From Nocardia cyriacigeorgica GUH-2 (GTDB lineage Bacteria > Actinomycetota > Actinomycetes > Mycobacteriales > Mycobacteriaceae): DNA of 64,000 bases. This document shows, in pieces, positions 17,709 to 26,336 of the stretch. Location: assembly GCF_000284035.1 (NCBI RefSeq), contig NC_016887.1:1736001-1800000 (forward strand), written 5' to 3'. Every line of letters begins with the position of its first letter. Positions within the stretch are counted from its first letter, which is position 1. Position numbers and translations under genes: made by a program. The notes below the pieces were generated by a model. The model ran no database searches and was not told the origin of the DNA. It worked only from the letters and a program-made list of their open reading frames with translations.

Positions 17709-18389
17709 TCAGGAAGGCGCTCGAACACCCTCACTGCCGGACGGCCCGTTTTCGGCCGGGCACTTTCGGTGGGCGGTGAGGAAGTTGTCGACGAGTCGGG
17801 CGCAGTCGTCGTGGTCGATGGTGCGTAGTCCGGTGAGGCGGGCGAACACGATCGGGCCGAGGAGTTCGATGATGGCGAAGGTGGTGTCGAGCTCGCCGAG
17901 CATCGCGCGGGCGTCGGGGCTGGTGAGTATCTGGTCGAACGGGTGGCGGTATTGCTCGATGACGCGGGCGCGTAGTGAGGTGACGGCGGCCGGGTCGGGG
18001 TGGTCCTCGCCGATAGATCCCATCGCCAGCCAGGCCAGGGTGGTCATCTGTACCGGGGCTTGTTCGATGAGGTCGGCCTGGGTGGTGAGCAGCGCCAGGA
18101 GCTGCTCACGCACGGGCCCGGTGCCGGTCGGTGCGTCGACCTGGGGAAGCAATCGTTCGAAAGTCGCCGCGAGCAGCTGGGTGGTGCTGCCGAAATGCCG
18201 GTAGAGGGTGGCGCGAGCGACTTTCGACACGCGGGTGACCGCCTCGACGGTGACCGCTTCGACACCACCGGTCGACAGCAGATGGGTGGCCGCGTCGAGC
18301 AACCGGTTGCGTGAGCGCGCCAGCCGCGGATCGGCCTGCTCCTCGGCGGTGGTGAGCGGGTCGGTCACTGCGGGATCCCGGTCGGTCAT
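17709..18389 (-). CDS. TetR-family transcriptional regulator
   Basis: 226 aa from the ATG at 18389, which has GGAGGA about 9 nt upstream; the frame is open far upstream but the extension is Arg/Pro-rich noise. The helix-turn-helix occupies about 28-72 (LLDAATHLLSTGGVEAVTVE, SKVARATLYRHFGS). Divergent from the MFS exporter with palindromes between the two, so it is most likely its repressor. Confidence 0.87.
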   Translation of the reverse strand: MTDRDPAVTDPLTTAEEQADPRLARSRNRLLDAATHLLSTGGVEAVTVEAVTRVSKVARATLYRHFGSTTQLLAATFERLLPQVDAPTGTGPVREQLLALLTTQADLIEQAPVQMTTLAWLAMGSIGEDHPDPAAVTSLRARVIEQYRHPFDQILTSPDARAMLGELDTTFAIIELLGPIVFARLTGLRTIDHDDCARLVDNFLTAHRKCPAENGPSGSEGVRAPS

Positions 18390-18432
18390 GGCCGCGCGCT
18401 CCTCCGGTTCGTGTCGTTCAAATCGTGCGAAT

Positions 18433-18489
18433 GTGTGGACATCATCCCACACCCCGACCATTATGATACTGACGGTCTCGCACCGAGAC
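18433..18489. promoter_or_regulatory. Two inverted repeats between divergent tetR and MFS genes
   Basis: GTGTGG (18433-18438) pairs with CCACAC (18447-18452). GGTCTCG (18474-18480) and CGAGACT (18484-18490) form a tighter palindrome with a 3-nt centre near the MFS start. Either could be a TetR operator; the second lies where it would block the exporter promoter. Confidence 0.5.
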
Positions 18490-18517
18490 TGGTAGTCTTT
18501 AACGTTGGGAGGTGCCG

Positions 18518-20083
18518 GTGACCAGACCCGGAACGGACACGGTCGAGATCGCCCGCTGGACCAGGGCCCAGTGGTGGATGCTGACGGTGTCGTGCCTGGC
18601 GGTGGCGCTGGTCGTCGCGGCGATGGCGGCACTGTATTCGGCGTTGCCGCAGATCGCGGTCGCGACCGGGGCCACCCAAGCCCAGCTGACCTGGATCGTC
18701 GACGGCTACACCCTGGTGCTGGCCTGTCTGGTGCTGCCCGCCGGAGCCATCGGCGACCGCTACGGGCGCCGCGCGGTGCTGGTCGCGGGACTGGCGGTAT
18801 TCGCAGCTGCCTCGGCGCTGCCGCTACTGCTGTCCGACCCGGCCTGGTTGATCGCGGCGCGCGCGCTGGCCGGGGCGGGCGCGGCGCTGGTGATGCCCTC
18901 GACACTGTCGATCCTGACCGCGAGCTTCCCTCCTGCTCATCGTGGCCGGGCGGTGGGAGTGTGGGCCGGGGTCGCCGGGTCCGGGGCAGTGCTGGGCATC
19001 CTCGGTGCCGGGCTCCTGCTCGAGCGGTGGTCGTGGCTATCGGTGTTCGTCGGGTTGACCGTGGCCGGGGCAGTGCTGGCGGGGTTGGCGTGCACCATCG
19101 CCGAGTCCCGCCAGCGCGAGCATCCGCCGGTGGACTGGGTGGGCGCGGGCGCGGTCGCGGTGGCGGTCGCGGCGATCGTGTTCGCCGCGGTCGAGGTCCC
19201 CGCGCGCGGCTGGGCCGACCCGCTCGTCGCCGCCACCGCCGGGATCGGTGTGGCCGCGGCGGTGGCGTTCGTGGTCGTCGAGCTGCGCTCGGCGGCGCCG
19301 CTGCTGGATGTGCGGTTGTTCACCCGCCGGGGCTTCGGTGCCGGGTCGCTGTCGGTGACCATCCAGTTCCTGGTCACCTTCGGGGTGTTCCTGCTGCTGG
19401 TGCAGTACCTGCAGTTGATCTTCGGTTACGGGCCGCTGGCCTCGGCGCTGGCGCTGGCGCCGATGGTGGTGCCGCTGGTCGCGATCTCGGTGATCGCGCC
19501 GTGGCTGTCGAGCCTGGTCGGGTTGCGGGTGATGACTGTGGTCGGCCTGCTCACCATCGCCGCCGGGCTGGTCCTGGTGAGCAGGTTGACCCTGGCCGCG
19601 CACTACCTCGATCTGCTGTGGCCGCTGCTGATCATGAGCGCGGGCCTGGGATTGTGTACCGCCCCAGCGACCTATGCCATCGTCGCCGACACCCCCGAGG
19701 CCAAACACGGGGTCGCTGCCGCGGTCAACGACGCCGCCCGCGAGATCGGGGCCGCGATCGGGATCGCCGTGGCCGGCAGCGTGCTGGCCGCCGGCTACAC
19801 CCACCACATCGCGCCCGCGCTGTCCCGGCTGCCTGAGCCCGCCCGCGGCCCGGTCGCCGATTCCCTGGCCGCGGCTCTACAGGTCGCCGACCAGGCAGGA
19901 CCGGTAGCCGCGCCGTTGGCCGAGTTCGCCAAGGCCGCGTTCGTGCGCGGCAGCGGCCAGGCCGCGCTCACTCTGGCCGCCCTCACCACGATCGGGGCGA
20001 TCGTGCTGGCATTCCTCGCCCCGGGCCCCACCACCCGCCGATTCCGAACACCACGCCCGCACCCGTCCACCCCATCCCCCTGA
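18518..20083 (+). CDS. MFS drug/metabolite exporter (EmrB/QacA, 14-TM type)
   Basis: 521 aa from a GTG at 18518, chosen because GGGAGG at 18507-18512 is 5 nt upstream; a GTG at 18512 would overlap that site. Motif A is GAIGDRYGRRAVL and the helix-5 motif is GVWAGVAGSGAVLG, typical of 14-helix DHA2 proton antiporters. A paralogue is at 5246-6919. Codon use is far more GC-biased than in that copy. Followed at 29 nt by a universal stress protein and then a thioesterase, so an export or detoxification operon is likely. Confidence 0.9.
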   Translation: MTRPGTDTVEIARWTRAQWWMLTVSCLAVALVVAAMAALYSALPQIAVATGATQAQLTWIVDGYTLVLACLVLPAGAIGDRYGRRAVLVAGLAVFAAASALPLLLSDPAWLIAARALAGAGAALVMPSTLSILTASFPPAHRGRAVGVWAGVAGSGAVLGILGAGLLLERWSWLSVFVGLTVAGAVLAGLACTIAESRQREHPPVDWVGAGAVAVAVAAIVFAAVEVPARGWADPLVAATAGIGVAAAVAFVVVELRSAAPLLDVRLFTRRGFGAGSLSVTIQFLVTFGVFLLLVQYLQLIFGYGPLASALALAPMVVPLVAISVIAPWLSSLVGLRVMTVVGLLTIAAGLVLVSRLTLAAHYLDLLWPLLIMSAGLGLCTAPATYAIVADTPEAKHGVAAAVNDAAREIGAAIGIAVAGSVLAAGYTHHIAPALSRLPEPARGPVADSLAAALQVADQAGPVAAPLAEFAKAAFVRGSGQAALTLAALTTIGAIVLAFLAPGPTTRRFRTPRPHPSTPSP

Positions 20084-20112
20084 GATACCCCTTCTCGTGA
20101 AAGACGCCCGTC

Positions 20113-20562
20113 ATGACGGCCTATCGCACGATCATCGTCGACACCGACGGATCCGACCGCTCCTACCATGTGGTCGACCACGCCGCCGAACTCGCCCACG
20201 CCACCCACGCCCGGCTCCTGATCATCTGCGCCCGCCACGACATCGACGAACGTGATCTCGGGGCCGACCTCGACCGGCTCGGACCCGACGCCTACCAGCT
20301 ACGCGGCACCACTCCCACCGACGCCATCCTGCGGACCGCCCACCAGCACGCGATCAGCCACGGCGCCACCAACATCGAAACTCACATCCTGGACCAACCC
20401 ACCCCACACGCGCTGCTGCACCTGGCCGCCGCCACCGGCGCCGACCTCATCGTCACCGCCGACCCCCACCGGCCACCGCTGCTGGCAAGGCTGCTGACCA
20501 CCCCACCGATCGAGCTCGCCCGCAAAGCCCACTGCGACATCCTCTTCACCACCACCCCGTAG
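20113..20562 (+). CDS. Universal stress protein (UspA family)
   Basis: 149 aa. The fold pattern of a single Usp domain is visible: TIIVDTDGSD at the N-terminus, GADLIVTADP in the middle and CDILFT at the C-terminal strand. The ATP-binding G-2X-G-9X-G(S/T) loop is replaced by DPHRPPLLARLLTTPP, so ATP binding is doubtful. Lies between the MFS and thioesterase genes with short gaps, in the same orientation. Confidence 0.75.
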   Translation: MTAYRTIIVDTDGSDRSYHVVDHAAELAHATHARLLIICARHDIDERDLGADLDRLGPDAYQLRGTTPTDAILRTAHQHAISHGATNIETHILDQPTPHALLHLAAATGADLIVTADPHRPPLLARLLTTPPIELARKAHCDILFTTTP

Positions 20563-20587
20563 CCACACATCCCCGCAGAAAGCGCCC

Positions 20588-21130
20588 ATGACCGAGGACA
20601 CACCCAGCACCGGCACACACGAACCCGGATCCGAAACCTTCGGGAGCGAGAACTGGATCCCTGCCTTTCCAGTGGTCGCACCCGACTCCGCCGACCTCCC
20701 GCCCCACCACGACCACTGCCTCGGCTGCGGACCGGCCAACCCACACGGCCACCACCTGCGCCCCCGCCGCGACGCACACGGTGTCCACGCCCACCACCGC
20801 TTCGACGCCCGCCACGTCGGCGCCCCCGCGATCGCCCACGGCGGCGCGGTCGCCACCGTCCTCGACGACCTGTTCGGATTCCTGCTCTACAGCGTGGGAG
20901 AACTCGCCGTCACCCGCCACCTCGCTATCGACTACCTCGCCCCCGTCCTGCTCGACACCCCCTACACCCTGCGCGCCCACATCCACGCCCGCGACGGCCG
21001 CAAACTCCACCTCCAAGCCACCATCGAAAACGACCACGCCCACGTGGTCACCACCGCCACCGCCCTGTTCCTCATCGTCGACATCGACCACTTCCTGAAC
21101 CCACAACACACCACCCCCGCACACCGATAA
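20588..21130 (+). CDS. PaaI-type hotdog thioesterase (paralogue)
   Basis: 180 aa. Hotdog core with CLGCGPANPHG and AHGGAVATVLDDLFGF, close to the protein at 14442. Here it ends an MFS-Usp-thioesterase run instead of heading a P450 operon. The shared TetR/thioesterase pairing and the very similar MFS at 5246 indicate that this functional set has been duplicated locally. Acyl substrate unknown. Confidence 0.85.
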   Translation: MTEDTPSTGTHEPGSETFGSENWIPAFPVVAPDSADLPPHHDHCLGCGPANPHGHHLRPRRDAHGVHAHHRFDARHVGAPAIAHGGAVATVLDDLFGFLLYSVGELAVTRHLAIDYLAPVLLDTPYTLRAHIHARDGRKLHLQATIENDHAHVVTTATALFLIVDIDHFLNPQHTTPAHR

Positions 21131-21367
21131 CGCCCAGCTCTGTTCGGGAAGCAGTTCGGCCAGCAGAACATCGAGATCGACCGGTTCGTCGCGCAAAACA
21201 TGCGAAAGCGAGACCCTCACCGACCCTGCCCGTGCGTGACGCGTTGCGCGGTCCAGGCAGCCGACGGCTTGGATGACCCCGTTCGGCAAGCTGCTCCTGC
21301 AGAACCTGGCGATAGTCGCCGCGTTCGGGCAATGCCCATTACGGCTGGCCGCTGCGCTGGCGCGGGG

Positions 21368-21787
21368 TCAGGGCCTATGGTGCAGGGAGTCGATGGCTGC
21401 CTGCAACCTGGCCGCGGCGTCGGCGGCGATCGGTGCCAGCGCGGGTTGGCCGGTGAGTTGCACCATCAGTTGGGGGTTCATCGCCTCGATGATGATGTCG
21501 GTGTCGTTGTCGGGTGAGCGGCGCACGACGACGTTGCAGGGCAGCAGCAGTCCGATCTGGCGGTCGATCTCGACCGCGCGGTGGGCTAGGGGCGGGTTGC
21601 AGGCGCCCAGGATGCGGTAGTCCTCCATGTCGTGGCCGAGTTTGGCTTTCAGGGTGGCCTGCATGTCGATCTCGGTGAGCACGCCGAAGCCCTGTTCGGC
21701 CAGCGCGCGCTTGGCGGCGTCGACGGCATCGGCGAAGCTGGCGGTCACGGTGGTGGACAGTCCCAGGTCGGTACCGGTGTCGGTCAT
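21368..21787 (-). CDS. DUF302-domain protein
   Basis: 139 aa. TVTASFADAVDAAKRALAEQ, FGVLTEIDMQATLKAKLG and LGACNPPLAHRAV are characteristic of DUF302, a small alpha/beta fold whose biochemical role is unknown. It is often found with sulfur, copper or redox-stress genes. Third gene in the minus-strand run behind the CstR-like repressor and the DUF2892 protein, all under the operator at 22444. Confidence 0.85.
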   Translation of the reverse strand: MTDTGTDLGLSTTVTASFADAVDAAKRALAEQGFGVLTEIDMQATLKAKLGHDMEDYRILGACNPPLAHRAVEIDRQIGLLLPCNVVVRRSPDNDTDIIIEAMNPQLMVQLTGQPALAPIAADAAARLQAAIDSLHHRP

Positions 21788-21835
21788 GTGCGGACTCGCT
21801 TTCTCGGTTCGGTGACGCGTGGGGTGTGGCGGTGG

Positions 21836-22087
21836 TCAGTTGTGCGGGAGCGGGGCCGTGCAGGTCGCGGTGCCGGCGGGCAGGCCGAGGCGGGCCATGA
21901 GCAGGCTGGCCGGGCACCAGCCGAGCGCGCTGTAGAGCAGCAGGTTGGCCCCGACCAGGGCGGTCAGTACCAGCCACCACGGTGAGAGTGTCGCGGCCAG
22001 GGCGGCGCTGAGCAGGATCAGCGTTCCCGCCAGCAGCGGCACCACTCGGTCGATGGTCCAGGTGCGCGGTCGCGTGGGCAGCGTCAT
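21836..22087 (-). CDS. DUF2892 (YgaP transmembrane-like) membrane protein
   Basis: 83 aa with two transmembrane segments (about 14-33 and 38-55) and GWCPASLLMARLG between helix end and tail. This is the DUF2892/YgaP membrane domain that in E. coli is fused to a rhodanese. Its presence in a predicted persulfide-responsive operon fits a role in sulfur stress, but no rhodanese domain is encoded in the operon. A second DUF2892 gene lies at 24751. Confidence 0.75.
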   Translation of the reverse strand: MTLPTRPRTWTIDRVVPLLAGTLILLSAALAATLSPWWLVLTALVGANLLLYSALGWCPASLLMARLGLPAGTATCTAPLPHN

Positions 22088-22138
22088 GTGTGCTTCCTCC
22101 TTGCCCGGGTCCGTGTCCAGGACCGGGGCGGGTGGGGG

Positions 22139-22480
<342 letters not shown>

Positions 22481-24640
22481 TCAGTGGTGAGCGAAGCTGA
22501 TGGTGGGCAGCACCCGGGTCAGCCACGCCGGGCTCCACCAGGCGGCGTGCCCGGTCAGGCGCAGCATGACCTGCAACAGCACCAGCCGCACCAGGATCGC
22601 GTCGAGCAGGACCGCGACACCCAGGATGATGCCCATCTCCTTGGGCGGGAGCGGGTCGGCCAGGGCGAAGGTGAAGAACACCGCCACCATGACCGCCGCG
22701 GCGGCGAAGATGACCCGCCCCGAGTGTGCGAGCCCGTCGACGTGCGCGGCGTGGGGGTCGCCGGTGCGTTCGTAGTGTTCTTTGGCGGTGGCCAGCAGGA
22801 ACACTGTGTAGTCCATGGCGATGGCGAAGATCATCGCGAAGAAGAACACCGGCCCCCACCCGTCGAGGAACCCCTGTGGGGTGAAGCCGAGCAGTTCGGC
22901 GCCGTGCCCGTCCTGGAAGATCAGTTTGGCCACGCCGAACGCGGCCGCGGTCGAGAGCAGGCTGACCAGGGTGCCCAGAGCCGCGATGAGCGGGGCCTGC
23001 AACGCGATCAGCAACAACACGAATCCGAGCACCAAGATGATGCCCACCACGATCGGCAGATAGTCGTCGAGGGTTTGTTGCAGGTCGAGGTTTTCTGCCG
23101 CCGCGCCACCGACCACCGCGTCGGCGGGCAGGTCGGCGCGCAGCTGGTCGAGGATTCCCGCCATCTGCGGTGCGGAGGGATCGACCGCGGGCATGGCCTG
23201 CATCATCACCAGATCAGCGCCGTCGGCGGCGGACTGGGGCGGGGTGAGCATGACGATGCCGTCGCTGGCGCGCGCGATGGCTGCGGTGGCCTGCGCGTCG
23301 GCGGCGGGGGTGATGATCGAGAGCATGCCCGGGGCGCCGGGACCCATCTGGCCGGCGATCAGTTCATAGCCTTGGCGCACCGGCGCGTCGGCGGGCACGA
23401 CCGCGATCGAGGGCATCGCGGTCTTGAGCCCGAACACCGGTGCGGCCAGCCCGATCAGGATGGCCAGCGCCGCCGCGGCCAAGGGCCACGGATGCTTGTG
23501 CAGGATCTGGCCCCAACGCGCGAACACCGGCGAGCGATGCTGCTGGCGACGCGCATACGGCAGCGCGGCGGCGTTGACCTTGGCGCCGAGCGCGCCGAGG
23601 ACGGCGGGCAACAGGGTCAGGGTCGCGGCCAGCACGAACACCACCGCCAGCATGATCCCGACCGCCATGGTCCGCACGGCGGGAGCGGGCACGATCAGCA
23701 CCGCCGACAAGCTCACCAGCACCGTCAGCCCTGAAAGCAGGACGGCTTTGCCGGCGGTGTCCATTGTTTCGGCGACCGCAGCGCGGGCATCGCCGCTGCG
23801 GGCCAGCGCATCGCGGAAGCGCGCGACCAGGAACAGCGCGTAGTCGATGCCCAGGGCCAGGGCGAACATCATGGCGAAGTTCATCGCCCACACCGAAATC
23901 GGGGTGATCTGGTTCAGCAGCACCAGCCCCCCCGCGGAGGCGACCAGCCCGGCCAGGGTCAGCAGCAGCGGCAGCCCGGCCGCGACCAGCGACCCGAACG
24001 CCAGCACCATGATCGCCAGGGTGACCGGCCACGACAGCATCTCGGCCTGGATCATCGCGTCGTGGTTGGCGGCGTTGAAATCGCTCCACAACGCCGACGC
24101 CCCGGTCGGATACACCTCGATCCCGTCTTCGGACAGCGCGGTCAACGCGGCTTTGTGCTCGTCGACGGCTTTGACCATGTCATCGGTGGAGGCATTGGCG
24201 CCCGCGATCACGATGCCGGTGTGTCCATCAGGGCTGATCGTGAACCCCGGTTGCGGGGCGATCACCTGCCCAATCCGCTCGTCCCCGGCGAAGACCGCCG
24301 TGACCTGCTCGACCACCCGTGCCATCGACGGGTCGCCGATGGTGGCGGTGTCGGAATGGATCACCACCTGCACCGCGGCCGAGGAGTTACCGCCGAAATG
24401 CTGCTGGGCGAGTTCTCGGGCGCGGACCGATTCCGAGCCGTTGGCCTGCCACCCGGCCCCGGCCAGGGAGGTGAACACACTCGGCGCGGCCGCGCCCAGT
24501 GCGATCAGCACCAGCAGCCATATCCCGATCACTGCCCGGGTGCGCCCGGCCATGAACGCGCCCCACCGACCCAGCATTCCTGGCCCGGAAGTCGTGCGGG
24601 GTGGTTTCGCCGGGGCGGTATCGAGCTTCGTTTCGGTCAT
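22481..24640 (-). CDS. MMPL-family RND transporter
   Basis: 719 aa from the ATG at 24640; the longer frame would run through the operator. Twelve predicted membrane helices in two halves, each preceded by a large extracytoplasmic domain, with ALGIDYALFLVARFRD and AIAMDYTVFLLATAKEHYE carrying the Asp-Tyr proton-relay pairs of MMPL/RND proteins. These export lipids or small molecules in mycolata. Two operators in the divergent promoter put it under the predicted CstR-like repressor, which is unusual for an MMPL gene. Confidence 0.9.
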   Translation of the reverse strand: MTETKLDTAPAKPPRTTSGPGMLGRWGAFMAGRTRAVIGIWLLVLIALGAAAPSVFTSLAGAGWQANGSESVRARELAQQHFGGNSSAAVQVVIHSDTATIGDPSMARVVEQVTAVFAGDERIGQVIAPQPGFTISPDGHTGIVIAGANASTDDMVKAVDEHKAALTALSEDGIEVYPTGASALWSDFNAANHDAMIQAEMLSWPVTLAIMVLAFGSLVAAGLPLLLTLAGLVASAGGLVLLNQITPISVWAMNFAMMFALALGIDYALFLVARFRDALARSGDARAAVAETMDTAGKAVLLSGLTVLVSLSAVLIVPAPAVRTMAVGIMLAVVFVLAATLTLLPAVLGALGAKVNAAALPYARRQQHRSPVFARWGQILHKHPWPLAAAALAILIGLAAPVFGLKTAMPSIAVVPADAPVRQGYELIAGQMGPGAPGMLSIITPAADAQATAAIARASDGIVMLTPPQSAADGADLVMMQAMPAVDPSAPQMAGILDQLRADLPADAVVGGAAAENLDLQQTLDDYLPIVVGIILVLGFVLLLIALQAPLIAALGTLVSLLSTAAAFGVAKLIFQDGHGAELLGFTPQGFLDGWGPVFFFAMIFAIAMDYTVFLLATAKEHYERTGDPHAAHVDGLAHSGRVIFAAAAVMVAVFFTFALADPLPPKEMGIILGVAVLLDAILVRLVLLQVMLRLTGHAAWWSPAWLTRVLPTISFAHH

Positions 24641-24654
24641 CCGACCCTCCTTTG

Positions 24655-24670
24655 ATACCCCATGGGGTAT
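24655..24670. promoter_or_regulatory. CstR/CsoR-type operator
   Basis: ATACCCCATGGGGTAT, a perfect 16-bp palindrome, 14 nt upstream of the MMPL start codon in the divergent promoter region. Confidence 0.8.
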
Positions 24671-24690
24671 ATTGAATGTCGAGTCCGACC

Positions 24691-24706
24691 ATACCCCAGG
24701 GGGTAT
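24691..24706. promoter_or_regulatory. CstR/CsoR-type operator
   Basis: ATACCCCAGGGGGTAT, near-perfect copy of the 24655 site, 36 bp away centre to centre. It lies 44 nt upstream of the DUF2892 gene and should control the rightward transcript. Confidence 0.8.
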
Positions 24707-24750
24707 AGTTGGGCGCAACCCCTGTCTCTGCGTCGAAGGAGTGCAGCGTT

Positions 24751-24972
24751 ATGGGCATCGTCGAATTCATGCGAAGTACCGCCGGGCGCCTGGCCCGCAT
24801 CGCCGCCGGAATCGTGGTAATCGCGGCGGGTTTGCTCCTCGTGGGCGGGACCGCCGGGATCGTGGTGGCGATCATCGGGCTGGTCCCGATCGCGGCGGGA
24901 GTGTTCAACTTCTGCTTGCTCGGTCCGGTGTTCGGAGTCGACCTGCAGGGCCGACCCCGCAGCAGCCACTGA
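24751..24972 (+). CDS. DUF2892 membrane protein
   Basis: 73 aa with two hydrophobic helices (about 17-35 and 38-57) separated by a Gly-rich turn, ending in CLLGPVFGVDLQG, the usual end of DUF2892 proteins. GAAGGA lies 10 nt upstream of the ATG. First gene of the rightward CstR-type transcript; the DsbA-like gene follows about 100 nt later. Confidence 0.8.
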   Translation: MGIVEFMRSTAGRLARIAAGIVVIAAGLLLVGGTAGIVVAIIGLVPIAAGVFNFCLLGPVFGVDLQGRPRSSH

Positions 24973-25073
24973 TCGGCCCAACTTTCGCACCGCATCAAAA
25001 CCCTGCGCGGCGGCCCACGGCTCGCGCCAAGACACCAGCCGCCGTTCCTACCATTTCCCTCAGGAGGCCGTCG

Positions 25074-25697
25074 ATGGCCGAAATCGACCTCTATCTCGAT
25101 CCCGTCTGCCCGTTCGCATGGGTGACCTCGCGGTGGCTGCTCGCCGCCGCCGAATCCGGTCCGCACACTGTGCGGCTACAACAGATGAGCTTGGCGGTGC
25201 TCAATGAAGGCGGCGACGTCGACGCCGATCACAAGCCGATGATCCAGCGATCACGTCGGCTGGGCCGGGTCTTCGCCGCGGCGACCGACACCGCCGGAAG
25301 CGAGGCCTTCGCGCGATTGTATGAGACCCTGGGGACACGACTGCACGTTCGCGGCGACGAGATCGATCATGACGCGATCACCGACGCACTCACCGAGGCC
25401 GGCCTGGATCCGGCATTGGCCCAACGTACCGACGACACCACCCTCGACGCCGAACTCGCGAACACCCACCGAGCCAGTCAGGACGCGCTCGGCAGCGCCG
25501 GCGGCAGTCCGATCATCGTCATCGACGGACACGGCTTCCACGGCCCCGTCCTGACCGAATCCCCGACCGCGCAGCGCGGCCCGGACCTGCTCGCCGCCCT
25601 GGTCACCGCCGCGACCACCCCGGGATTCGCCGCCCTGCATCGCCCCTACCAAGGCCCGCCGAGAATCAACGGCGCCGCCACCGAGGAGGGTCACTGA
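25074..25697 (+). CDS. DsbA-family protein, mycothiol-dependent nitroreductase (Rv2466c)-like
   Basis: 207 aa. A thioredoxin fold with helical insertion; DPVCPFAWVTSRWL near residues 9-22, LQQMSLAVLNE and GSPIIVIDGHGFHGPVL follow the layout of Mycobacterium Rv2466c (active site CPWC), which acts with mycothiol in oxidative stress. Here the motif is Cys12-Pro-Phe-Ala, so the resolving Cys is missing and a monothiol mechanism is expected. ATG preceded by CAGGAGG at 6 nt. Its stop overlaps the next start (TGATG). Predicted CstR regulon member. Confidence 0.8.
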   Translation: MAEIDLYLDPVCPFAWVTSRWLLAAAESGPHTVRLQQMSLAVLNEGGDVDADHKPMIQRSRRLGRVFAAATDTAGSEAFARLYETLGTRLHVRGDEIDHDAITDALTEAGLDPALAQRTDDTTLDAELANTHRASQDALGSAGGSPIIVIDGHGFHGPVLTESPTAQRGPDLLAALVTAATTPGFAALHRPYQGPPRINGAATEEGH

Positions 25698-25915
25698 TGT
25701 GCTCACCGGCCCGATGCCCCGCCTGCGGCAAAACCACCTGGTCCGGCTGCGGCGCCCGCATTGAGGCCCTCCGCGCCAGGTCATCCCCGATAACTGGTGC
25801 CGGACAGCGAGTGGCCGAAGCCAGGGCGGCATCGGTCACCAAAATGGTGGCGTTCACGGGGCTTCTCTGCGAGGCGGAACCATCACGCCCTTTCAGGGAT
25901 TCGGTGACCATTTGA
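25697..25915 (+). pseudogene. Small zinc-ribbon-like protein, frameshifted
   Basis: It starts MCSPARCPACGKTTWSGCG, a short Cys-rich motif (CPxCGKTTWxGCG) common to small actinobacterial proteins. In these the chain normally continues into a short helix and a VIPxNxRC-like end. Around 25775 the open frame changes to unrelated sequence, while a neighbouring frame reads RQVIPDNWCRT. A single-base frameshift therefore probably broke the gene. Overlaps the DsbA-like stop (TGATG), so it was part of that operon. Confidence 0.55.
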
Positions 25916-26336
25916 GTGTTCGCGGTGATTACATAGGCAGTCTCGCCCAGTTCAACAGTGTGCGCCCTCGTTATCGCTGGTGACCGCAGGTTGAAGCTCG
26001 CTGCCCCAGCTCCATGGCCGGGGTACGAGAGTCGGTGACGGCGACGGTGGGACCCGAAAATGATTCTGACCTAGCTGTTCAATCTGTGTTGTCCGTGAGG
26101 TCGCCGTTAACATGGCGCCTAGCCCTCGACGTTCGAGATTTGGCAGAAGCGCGTACCGAAGCAGTACGGGGGCAGCAGTCCCCGGCTCCTCGACGTCGTG
26201 TCGTGTCGGTGTGTCATGGATTACATTGTGGTCTGGGGCCGGAATACCGTTGCGGAGTGGCAATGAGCAACGCATGACGATCCTGCCGTAATGTTTCGAC
26301 TCGTCCGGTAGCGGCGGTTGGCGTGGAATCGTCGAA
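25916..26336. other. Intergenic region, no gene supported
   Basis: About 420 bp. Minus-strand frames through it are compositionally unlike the neighbours and share no motifs with known families. It may be debris between the CstR island and the creatininase cluster. Confidence 0.45.

Noticed and set aside
18505..19836. 443-aa plus-strand frame inside the MFS gene
   Set aside because: Gly/Arg-rich out-of-frame reading of a GC-rich gene; the MFS frame has the transport motifs.
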